In this document: positions 1 to 6,614 of the stretch, in pieces
Layout of the letters: every line of letters starts with the position of its first letter
How positions within the stretch are numbered: position 1 is the first letter of the stretch
Assembly (NCBI GenBank): GCA_002455255.1
Contig: DKKL01000023.1
Coordinates: forward strand, 12,893 to 27,900
DNA from: Candidatus Tepidiaquacellales bacterium UBA6667
GTDB taxonomy: Bacteria > Bacteroidota > Ignavibacteria > Tepidaquicellales > Tepidaquicellaceae
Direction of reading: 5' to 3'
Length of the DNA: 15,008 nucleotides
Program-made: the position numbers and the translations under genes
The notes under the pieces: model-generated
What the model was told of the DNA's origin: nothing
Seen by the model: the letters and a program-made list of their open reading frames with translations, nothing else
Database searches by the model: none

Positions 1-500
1 AAAAGTGCATTCATATCCTCATCTCTGTAATCTGTCGCAAACGATAATTTTTTAACTCCATTATAATGGTAGTTTTCAGGAATAATTATTACCGGTTTAG
101 TTGTAGATTTAATTACATTCGATGCCACACTCCCTATCAATACTTCCTTCACTCCGCTGGCTCCTTTTGTTCCCATTACTATCAAATCTATTCTTTTTTT
201 GTTCGCAAAGTCTGTAATCGCTTCCGGATTTGCACCGCTTACCAAGTTCGTTGTTAACTTAATTCCTTTATATTTCTTTTTTAAATTATCTGTGATGAAA
301 TTTAATTTCACTTCAAGTCTCTCTCTCGTTATCGCTTCATCTTTTTTCTGTATATCCCTGCTTAGAAAACCTGTTTGTATTGGTATGTAAGTATGTAATA
401 AAAATAATTCTGTGTTTTTTGATTTTCTTGAAATGTTTACGGCAAAGTCTATTGCTTTATCTGCTTGCTTCGAAAAATCTGTTGGAATTAATATCTTCAT
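1..500 (-). CDS. Universal stress protein (UspA family), 3' part cut by window edge
   Basis: I translated this partial gene by hand from the ATG complementary to 498-500. At least 166 residues are visible and no stop occurs before the window edge. It opens with MKILIPTDFSKQADKAIDFA, the beta1-helix1 start of UspA domains. It has the full nucleotide-binding signature G-2x-G-9x-G-S (G110, G113, G123, S124) followed by the strand KPVIIIP. After that domain the chain continues with KKLSFATDYRDEDMN, which looks like the start of a second Usp domain. The protein is therefore probably a cytoplasmic tandem-domain type of about 270-290 residues (inference). Family members bind ATP or other nucleotides and help survival under stress or growth arrest; the exact role here is unknown. 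It lies 56 nt downstream of the 222-residue gene on the same strand and may share its transcript. The upstream sequence is A-rich with no strong SD. Confidence 0.93.
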   Translation of the reverse strand, partial: MKILIPTDFSKQADKAIDFAVNISRKSKNTELFLLHTYIPIQTGFLSRDIQKKDEAITRERLEVKLNFITDNLKKKYKGIKLTTNLVSGANPEAITDFANKKRIDLIVMGTKGASGVKEVLIGSVASNVIKSTTKPVIIIPENYHYNGVKKLSFATDYRDEDMNAL

Positions 501-556
501 ATTTGTTTTTCTTTTAATTTAACTTTTAATGATTTTACTTTAAATTCAAATCGTTG

Positions 557-1225
557 TCATAACGGAATAAATCCAAATTTCCTCACCTCTATCTCCGCAT
601 CTTCTGTATATATTCCTAAATGTCCAACCTCATCAATCAATTGTTTTTCCGATTCATTGTTTGCAAAGTTATATTCAAATACTTTCTTATCGTCAATATT
701 AATTGTAAGTTTCTGTGAGTTCTTTATAAATGTATATTTATACCATTTGTTCATTTGTAAATCCGGAAAATTTGGAGTTGATAAAAATGTTTGTCCGTAT
801 GAATCAAATGCTTTCCCAATTTCTAAACCCTGAGTTGTTTTATGTATAAAATAATTTGTTCTCTTTTTTAAATTTTCCTGCGGTAAATAATTAAAGAAAA
901 ACCAAAATACTTCAAAGTTTCTCGGTTGTAAGTTCTGCCTCAGTTGTCTTCTGTTATTCACTTCTATATCAACTTTGAAATTTTTCACTTTTACTTTGCT
1001 GATAATCCAAGCACCATATTCGTTATCAGTACTGTATGATGATAATATCGCTGCTTTCGGTTTTAATCTTACCGCTCCGTTTGCAAAATCAATCTCTCCC
1101 GAGCCATTCGATAATATAGTCCACTCAGCTTTATTAATTGGCAACAATTTCGCTTCTCCCGCTGTTTCTTTTGTATCTTTCCCTTTAAAAATTTCTGAGA
1201 AAAATAATCTTATTCTTTCACACAT
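557..1225 (-). CDS. Hypothetical protein with LamG/concanavalin-like beta-sandwich fold
   Basis: This 222-residue protein has no signal peptide or membrane segment by eye. After a basic N-terminus (about residues 1-30) it consists mostly of alternating hydrophobic strands. The order (WTILSNGSGEIDFANGAVRLKP, then KVKVKNFKVDIEVNNRR, then NKWYKYTFIKNSQKLTINID, then GHLGIYTEDAEIEVRKFGF) resembles LamG or DUF1080-type concanavalin sandwiches, in which 'WYKYTF...LTINIDDKKVF' and 'GHLGIYT...EVRKFGF' are the usual last strands. That fold normally binds glycans or sits beside glycoside hydrolases, but I see no catalytic residues and assign no function. Its ATG directly follows the TAA of a 33-codon membrane ORF, so translation is probably coupled. 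An AAGG about 10 nt upstream, inside the small ORF, could act as SD. The UspA gene follows 56 nt downstream. The fold call is inference from the strand pattern. Confidence 0.8.
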   Translation of the reverse strand: MCERIRLFFSEIFKGKDTKETAGEAKLLPINKAEWTILSNGSGEIDFANGAVRLKPKAAILSSYSTDNEYGAWIISKVKVKNFKVDIEVNNRRQLRQNLQPRNFEVFWFFFNYLPQENLKKRTNYFIHKTTQGLEIGKAFDSYGQTFLSTPNFPDLQMNKWYKYTFIKNSQKLTINIDDKKVFEYNFANNESEKQLIDEVGHLGIYTEDAEIEVRKFGFIPL

Positions 1226-1327
1226 TTACTGTTTACCTTTTTGCTTCTCTTCTTTACCTGCTTTGAAGTAAACAAAGTAAATTATAAAAGCTAAAAGTAT
1301 AATCCAGACTGTATCTAATGGTTGCAT
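1226..1327 (-). CDS. Small single-pass membrane protein (33 aa), coupled to the downstream gene
   Basis: This short ORF encodes 33 residues. It starts MQPLDTV, continues as one hydrophobic helix (about residues 7-21, WIILLAFIIYFVYF) and ends in a charged tail (KAGKEEKQKGKQ). Three things support it as a real gene. AGAGGA lies on the minus strand at 1337-1342, 9 nt before the ATG, which is the best SD in this part of the window. The TAA stop is immediately followed by the ATG of the 222-residue gene. The helix-plus-lysine-tail layout is typical of small inner-membrane proteins. The positive-inside rule predicts the tail in the cytoplasm. The layout recalls small subunits such as CcoQ or KdpF in general shape only; no family is recognised. 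Its role may lie in membrane anchoring or in translational coupling of the next gene (inference). Confidence 0.65.
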   Translation of the reverse strand: MQPLDTVWIILLAFIIYFVYFKAGKEEKQKGKQ

Positions 1328-1351
1328 TTTATTTTTTCCTCTAAAATAAAC

Positions 1352-1379
1352 AAAGGTCGTTGATTTCTCAACGACCTTT
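1352..1379 (-). terminator. Intrinsic terminator after the 548-residue T9SS gene
   Basis: A perfect 12-bp inverted repeat (AAAGGTCGTTGA at 1352-1363 and TCAACGACCTTT at 1368-1379) closes a 4-nt loop. Read on the minus strand it is followed by GTTTATTTTAG, a T-rich run, so it should stop transcripts from the gene ending at 1436. Its 3' edge lies just 24 nt before the start of the 33-codon ORF, so that ORF needs its own promoter or relies on read-through. On the plus strand no T-run follows, so it is directional. Confidence 0.85.
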
Positions 1380-1386
1380 TCGGGCT

Positions 1387-1414
1387 ATATTGTTTGTGTT
1401 AATTCAAACAATAT
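1387..1414 (-). terminator. Second hairpin in tandem with the terminator
   Basis: A perfect 10-bp inverted repeat (ATATTGTTTG at 1387-1396 and CAAACAATAT at 1405-1414) with an 8-nt loop sits between the stop codon at 1436 and the stronger hairpin. On the minus strand it comes first in the transcript. It has no T-tract of its own, so it probably serves as a 3'-end stabilising stem beside the main terminator rather than as an independent terminator (inference). Confidence 0.5.
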
Positions 1415-1435
1415 CTTGTGTGAAATTATTTTTTT

Positions 1436-3082
1436 TTATTTCTGTAATATCATTTTTTTTGTAATTACTTTTCCTTCTGTCTGTAGTGAATAAAAATATA
1501 CTCCTGATGGTAAATTTGCTCCGTTAAATTTTACTTCAAAATTATTCACTGGTTGCATTGTTTTATCTATCAGTGTTGATATATGTTTGCCTGATACATC
1601 ATATACTTTTAAAGTTACTTTTCCTGAAATCGGTATATCTAATTTTATTGAAGTTTCAGGATTGAATGGATTTGGAAAGTTTTGTGACATTTGATATGTG
1701 TTTGAGATTATTGAGTTATTTGTTATTGAAACCGGGTTGTCGGTAAATACTATGTTTTGAACTTTAAATTCGGTGTTTGTTATATTTGGATTTATCCCTT
1801 TATCTAATTGAAATCCTATTACTTTTACATCTGATAAACTAACAGGGGAGTTGCCAACTCTGAAAATGTTTAATGGTAAACTTATCATAGCGTTTCCGTT
1901 CACTGTTATATATTGTGCTGTGTAAACTATATTTCCGTTGTGTATGCACTCTAAAAATATTGTCATTTTTCCATTTCCAAATACTTCAAATGCTAAACTT
2001 TTTTGTGCTGTTAAATTCATTGGCTCACAACCCGGCTTTAAACTTCTTAATATTGTCAATTGGTCGTTAAGTATTCCTTTAAGTCTCGCACCACCTGCTA
2101 ATTTTATTATATTGTCATAATAAATCGGACTGTTTGTCCTTATTGTATGTTCAAATTCTTGTATTGTTGAGTTTGCACCTGCAAGTGGAGAAAATGAACC
2201 TCCTGTTATAAATACTGCATCCTTAAATCCGGTCGCACTGGTGACGAATATATTTGCATTTAGCATTACTCCCTGATTTATAATCTTATTTGTCGCTCCG
2301 CTTCCTATCCAAACATTTTGCATTAATTCTGTCTGTGATTCTCCAAACTCATCTATATATACAATTTTTATTGTTATGTTTTGTTGATTTCCTGCGTTTA
2401 TAAAATTCAGATTTATCTTTCCACTATGGTCATAATAAGCATTCTCTATATATACATCAGGTGTTTTCTGTGTTGAGTATAAAAATTCTACAGGTTTTAT
2501 TGTTGATAATTTCTCTTTTACTTTTTCTACTAAATATTTTGTATTAACATTTGAACTGCTCCAAATTTGAAAATTATAAACATTTATTGCTCCCTGTGGT
2601 GCAAAATATTCATCATTAGTCCATTTATTTTCTATTATAAATTGAGTCTGTGTTTCAAATACACAAAATGAAATCAATATATCATTTGCCTGTATAGAGG
2701 GTTTAACTAATTTTCCTATATAAAACTCCTTCGTATCTATCATGGTTAATTCAAGTGTTTCAAGACTGTAATTCAATAACCTGTCGCTAACAGGTTTTGA
2801 TATATTTAGAATGGTAGGGGAGTTCGTAGTCGCTGCTATTAAAGTAGCAACTTTAGTACCGTTTACCATATAATCTACTCCATAAACATTTGTTGCATTT
2901 GAACTTGATAACAAATCTGTCATCGTTTTTTCTACTGCAACAGAATTGTTAGGTCCTGTTTGAGGTACTAACAACTGTAAATTTACCGAATTGTCTCCGG
3001 TTGCCATTACGGTCCCCGGTGACTGTAAAAAAGTCATCGGTAAAAGTGATAATAAAATTAATGTTTTAAAAATTTGTTTCAT
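1436..3082 (-). CDS. Secreted T9SS-sorted protein with CBM-like jelly-roll domain
   Basis: This 548-residue exported protein has a Sec signal peptide (MKQIFKTLILLSLLPMTFLQ, cleavage near residues 20-28). A T9SS type-A sorting domain occupies about 463-548: it begins YQMSQNFPNPFNPETSI, has the middle strand LKVYDVSGKHI, and ends SGVYFYSLQTEGK..KKMILQK. The T9SS removes this domain and attaches or releases the protein at the surface (family knowledge). Residues about 340-450 read like a CBM11-type jelly roll: SLAFEVFGNGKMTIFLE, then SLPLNIF, then SLSDVKVIGFQLD, then FKVQNIVF. The first 300 residues after the signal are beta-rich and unrecognised, with no catalytic motif visible. The ATG has no clear SD but lies in an A-rich context. 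A double hairpin follows the stop. Carbohydrate or surface adhesion is possible but unproven. Confidence 0.88.
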   Translation of the reverse strand: MKQIFKTLILLSLLPMTFLQSPGTVMATGDNSVNLQLLVPQTGPNNSVAVEKTMTDLLSSSNATNVYGVDYMVNGTKVATLIAATTNSPTILNISKPVSDRLLNYSLETLELTMIDTKEFYIGKLVKPSIQANDILISFCVFETQTQFIIENKWTNDEYFAPQGAINVYNFQIWSSSNVNTKYLVEKVKEKLSTIKPVEFLYSTQKTPDVYIENAYYDHSGKINLNFINAGNQQNITIKIVYIDEFGESQTELMQNVWIGSGATNKIINQGVMLNANIFVTSATGFKDAVFITGGSFSPLAGANSTIQEFEHTIRTNSPIYYDNIIKLAGGARLKGILNDQLTILRSLKPGCEPMNLTAQKSLAFEVFGNGKMTIFLECIHNGNIVYTAQYITVNGNAMISLPLNIFRVGNSPVSLSDVKVIGFQLDKGINPNITNTEFKVQNIVFTDNPVSITNNSIISNTYQMSQNFPNPFNPETSIKLDIPISGKVTLKVYDVSGKHISTLIDKTMQPVNNFEVKFNGANLPSGVYFYSLQTEGKVITKKMILQK

Positions 3083-3291
3083 TTTGCCCGATTTTTGAAT
3101 TATATAATCTCAAGTTTCGTGCCAAACTTTTAAAGTTTTAATTTAAATAATAAATTTATCTATTATATATATAAGTAGGTTAGCAATCTCGTTGGCTGGG
3201 TATTCTAATACGATTTAAATATTACAACTTCTATGCCGAATTTTAAATTTCATACTATTTTTACAATTTTAAAAATTATATTTTTGATTAT

Positions 3292-4326
3292 ATGAATCTT
3301 TTTGAAAGTAATCTAAATTATACATTAATAATTTTTTTATCCATATTTACAATTATTCTCTCTTATTATAGTAATTTATATTTCACCAAATTTTTAAATA
3401 GAAAAAATTTATTAGATCTCCCAAATCACAGGTCATCTCACAAAATTCCAACCCCGAGAGGAGGGGGAATACCTCTAATATTATCTTTCATATTTGTTTA
3501 TATAATTTCTTCTTTTTTTGAAATTAATATATTTGATATTCATTTTTTTATTGGTCTTATACTGATATTTCTATTAGGTGTAATCGAAGATTTTAAGCCA
3601 ATGCCGGTTAAAATTAGGTTATTAATTCAAATTCTTATTGCAATTTATATTATCCATTTCAATCAACCGTTTCAAAATTTTCCTTTTCCGGAACCTTTAA
3701 ATTTTCAGTTAAATTATTATTTGGCGTTCATTCTAAATGTTGTCTGGATTGTTGGTGTAATCAATATTTATAATTGGTTAGATGGAATTGATGCTTTTGC
3801 AGCTATTCAGGGCTTAATTGTATGTATCTCGATTTTTTTAATTGGATTTAACTTATCCTCAGAATATATTTCTTTAATTTTGTTTTTTGCAATTCTTGGA
3901 TTTTTGTTTCACAATTGGCCTCCGGCTAAAATTTTTATGGGGGATGCCGGGGCTTATAGTCTGGGATATATTTTTGCGGTTTTACCATTTTATGCATTCG
4001 AAAACTCTGCAATCGGAGTATTTTCAATTTCAATACTCTTATGGTTTTTCTTATCCGATAGTCTATTTACAATTATCAGAAGATTAATTAATAAAGAAAA
4101 AATTTTCGAAGCTCATAGATCCCATTTGTATCAACGATTGAATATAATGGGTTGGGAACACAAAAAAATAAATTATTTTCTATTTCCTTTTATGTCTCTT
4201 TTAGCATTACTTCAAATAATAAATTCATATTTTAATTTTACTTATAATTTACAAATTTTAATAGTCGCGGTTCTATTATTCCTAATTTATCTGTCAATCG
4301 TTTTAAAAATAGAAAAAAATAGATAA
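3292..4326 (+). CDS. Polyprenyl-phosphate sugar-1-phosphate transferase (WecA/WbpL/MraY superfamily)
   Basis: This 344-residue, very hydrophobic protein has about ten membrane helices. The family motifs appear in order: DLPNHRSSHKIPTPRGGG (42-59), the acidic GVIEDFKPMP (96-105), the catalytic NIYNWLDGID (158-167), FMGDAGAYSLG (215-225) and EAHRSHLYQRL (273-283). The last motif has the HRSHxYQ form of WbpL/WbcO-type enzymes rather than the HIHH of WecA. Those enzymes load a UDP-N-acetyl sugar such as FucNAc or QuiNAc onto undecaprenyl phosphate to start O-antigen or capsule chains. The exact donor sugar cannot be decided here. It stands alone, with no other polysaccharide genes in the window. 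The ATG is 6 bases after a TAttTTTG (3279-3286) that fits the Bacteroidota -7 box, but no TTTG -33 box is present, so a leaderless transcript is only a possibility. The stop lies 14 nt from the convergent neighbour's stop. Confidence 0.92.
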   Translation: MNLFESNLNYTLIIFLSIFTIILSYYSNLYFTKFLNRKNLLDLPNHRSSHKIPTPRGGGIPLILSFIFVYIISSFFEINIFDIHFFIGLILIFLLGVIEDFKPMPVKIRLLIQILIAIYIIHFNQPFQNFPFPEPLNFQLNYYLAFILNVVWIVGVINIYNWLDGIDAFAAIQGLIVCISIFLIGFNLSSEYISLILFFAILGFLFHNWPPAKIFMGDAGAYSLGYIFAVLPFYAFENSAIGVFSISILLWFFLSDSLFTIIRRLINKEKIFEAHRSHLYQRLNIMGWEHKKINYFLFPFMSLLALLQIINSYFNFTYNLQILIVAVLLFLIYLSIVLKIEKNR

Positions 4327-4340
4327 ACTCAAATCAACCC

Positions 4341-6500
4341 CTACTTCACCAACACCATCTTTTTCGCTTTAACAAATTTATTCGTTTTCAGTAAATAAAA
4401 ATAAATCCCACTCGGGAAATTGCCCATATTAATATAGACTTTATGTATTCCCGAATTCTTAAATTCATTTTCCGCCACATTCAAAACTTCCTGTCCTTTA
4501 ATATTGTATATTTTCAAAGTAATTCCCGTCGCTTCGGGTAAATTAAATTTAATCTCCGTTTCCGGATTAAATGGATTTGGTTTGTTTTGAAATAATTCAT
4601 ATCTCTCTGTTATCTCGGTTGTGTTTCCTTCCATATTTACTAATGTCGGTATCCCACTATAAAATCCTTTTTCTGTTGAGACAAAAACTTTTCCATTTGA
4701 AGAAATCCCTGCTTCATATAAAAACTGATAATCTCCGGGCAATCCGCTGTTATTAACCGCATACCAATTCACTCCCGTATTTGTTGTCCCAAATAATCTG
4801 TTATTGTTCGGATTTATTGAATAAATTTTTGAGGTTACTCCCGGCTGTATAAAAAAATCAAACACCTGCGGATTCGGAAATAAATAATTATAATTCCTCG
4901 TCCAACTGTCTCCACGGTTCGTTGATTCATAAAAACTTAATGCTCCTGCAAATAATCTTCCCGTTCCGTCCACCTGTGCATCATAAATTATTTCATTCCC
5001 TTGTAAAGGCAAATTCAATAATGTCCAGTTCAATCCTGAATTGGTCGTTCTGTATAATAATAAATTATTAAATGTATCAGGGAAATAATACATTACTCCC
5101 GGCTCTGAATTGCTCAATCTCAAATTCCAGAAGTTCGTAGCATTAGGTAGTGTAATTAATCCCCACGAACTCCCGCCATTTGTTGTCCTTATAAGTTGTA
5201 CTGATGTTCCCGAAAATCCTTTTATGTATATCAAATCTGCATTATCAGATCGTAAATAAATTTCCTGCACTGCATCTATCGAGCCGATTAATGTATTGGT
5301 AAAATCCGTGCCCCCGTTCGAACTCATTGATAAACTTGAAAAATTTGCTATGTAAATTTTATTGGGATCAGTCGGGCTTATTGCCAATGCATCTGGATAA
5401 AATCCCCCTGTCCCTTGTATTATTGTCCAGTTCATTCCTCCGTCAACTGTCTTATAATACGCTACACCATCCCAAGTATAAACTATATTTTCAGTAACTG
5501 CTTTTATTCCCTGACTTGCTATAAATTCATATCCCACCGATTTAAAAAATAATCCTCCGTTGTTACTTCTCATCATTCCTGCAAATGCACTTCCTAAATA
5601 TATTTTCCCGTCACTCACTGTTTTTATATCTGCCATTGATAATGCATTACCAAATGTTGAAATAAATGTTTGCCCGCCATTAGTTGACCTGAAAAAACTT
5701 TTTGGCTCAAATGTGAACCAACTTATCATATATACATTATTACCGTTTTGCCAATCAATTTTTATTGACTTCGGTCTTGAAGTAGAATTATTTTTATAAA
5801 CACTATATGTAATTCCACCATTAACCGATACATAAACTGAATCACTCGCGGCTAATATCAATCTTTGTGAATTATTCGGGTCAACCGTCCCCGCCATATA
5901 AAAAGCCGGAATTGCTGCAAACTTTATTCTCTGCCATGTATTTCCTCTGTTTGTGCTTTTATTCAGCCAACCGTTTTCACTCAAGCTGTATATTATCTGG
6001 TCATTATTCTTGTCTGTAAATATCTGTTTATACTCCCCGTATATCCCCGCTGAATCATCTATCACATTCCAGTTATTCCCAAAATCAGTTGTCCTCTCAA
6101 TTCTGTTACTTGCTGATATGGAATATACAACTGTATTAATTCCGGGACTATGTTTCATCTGTTTGGAATTTACTGCCGTTATCAATTGCCAGGTCTCTCC
6201 ATCGTCAAATGACCTCTCCTTATTCGTTATTACAAAACTATTATTAAGCTGTGAAAGTGAAATCCTATCTACATTCGTTCCGCTCATTTTTCTCCAATTC
6301 ACTCCTGCATTTGTAGTTTTATATATTCCTGTCGTACTGGCTATATACACAAGATTAGGATTGGTGAATGAAATATCAAAATCATTTATTTGTCCTTTAT
6401 AAGGACCGTCGCTTATCGTCCAAACTTGTGCGGTTAATATCTCAGATAAAAAAAATGTTAATATGATTGATAACGCAAGGGTAAATTTTGTTAATCTCAA
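4341..6500 (-). CDS. Secreted Asp-box (BNR/sortilin-like) beta-propeller with T9SS sorting domain
   Basis: A large surface or secreted protein. I prefer the TTG at 6500 (719 residues), because it gives a compact signal peptide (MRLTKFTLALSIILTFFLSE, cleavage after LTA). The longer ORF from a TTG at 6578 adds 26 N/K/I-rich residues before that signal and leaves little room for the divergent promoter. I count 13 Asp-box-type motifs of the form (S/T)-x-(D/N)-x-G-x-x-(W/F), for example TTNAGVNW, SFDDGETW, STNGGQTF, TVDGGMNW and TTNTGVNW, spread along the whole mature chain. Such repeats form WD-like propeller blades in sialidase, VPS10 and Ycf48-like proteins; no sialidase arginine triad is obvious. 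The last 86 residues are a T9SS type-A sorting domain (YELFQNKPNPFNPETEI to KKMVLVK). The stop is 14 nt from the convergent transferase. Function is unknown, probably surface binding. Confidence 0.87.
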   Translation of the reverse strand: MRLTKFTLALSIILTFFLSEILTAQVWTISDGPYKGQINDFDISFTNPNLVYIASTTGIYKTTNAGVNWRKMSGTNVDRISLSQLNNSFVITNKERSFDDGETWQLITAVNSKQMKHSPGINTVVYSISASNRIERTTDFGNNWNVIDDSAGIYGEYKQIFTDKNNDQIIYSLSENGWLNKSTNRGNTWQRIKFAAIPAFYMAGTVDPNNSQRLILAASDSVYVSVNGGITYSVYKNNSTSRPKSIKIDWQNGNNVYMISWFTFEPKSFFRSTNGGQTFISTFGNALSMADIKTVSDGKIYLGSAFAGMMRSNNGGLFFKSVGYEFIASQGIKAVTENIVYTWDGVAYYKTVDGGMNWTIIQGTGGFYPDALAISPTDPNKIYIANFSSLSMSSNGGTDFTNTLIGSIDAVQEIYLRSDNADLIYIKGFSGTSVQLIRTTNGGSSWGLITLPNATNFWNLRLSNSEPGVMYYFPDTFNNLLLYRTTNSGLNWTLLNLPLQGNEIIYDAQVDGTGRLFAGALSFYESTNRGDSWTRNYNYLFPNPQVFDFFIQPGVTSKIYSINPNNNRLFGTTNTGVNWYAVNNSGLPGDYQFLYEAGISSNGKVFVSTEKGFYSGIPTLVNMEGNTTEITERYELFQNKPNPFNPETEIKFNLPEATGITLKIYNIKGQEVLNVAENEFKNSGIHKVYINMGNFPSGIYFYLLKTNKFVKAKKMVLVK

Positions 6501-6543
6501 AATAAATTTTTTTGGTTTTGAAATTTTATTATTGCCATTATTG

Positions 6544-6551
6544 CAAAAATA
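6544..6551 (-). promoter_or_regulatory. Candidate -7 box for the Asp-box protein gene
   Basis: The minus strand reads TATTTTTG here, matching the Bacteroidota -7 consensus TAnnTTTG. Transcription would begin near 6537, downstream of the 6578 TTG but upstream of the 6500 TTG, which agrees with the shorter start. A TTTG exists upstream (plus-strand CAAA at 6576-6579), but the 24-nt spacer is longer than the usual 19-21, so this is weak. Confidence 0.3.
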
Positions 6552-6614
6552 AACAGAATTATTAATATTAAATATCAAAATAAATAGTTATTTTTATATG
6601 TAAATAGCCGTTTT

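Noticed and set aside
66..390. Two plus-strand 63-residue ORFs
   Set aside because: Both are shadows of the UspA gene, which shows the full nucleotide-binding signature on the minus strand.
975..1271. Plus-strand 98-residue ORF
   Set aside because: It is antisense to the 222-residue gene and the coupled small ORF; no SD or recognisable domain.
3256..3286. Full Bacteroidota promoter before the sugar-phosphate transferase
   Set aside because: TAttTTTG is present at 3279-3286, but TTTG is missing at the correct distance and the box is only 5 nt before the ATG; in such AT-rich DNA one box alone is weak evidence.
5953..6402. Plus-strand 149-residue ORF
   Set aside because: It is antisense to the Asp-box protein, whose repeats are unmistakable in the other frame.
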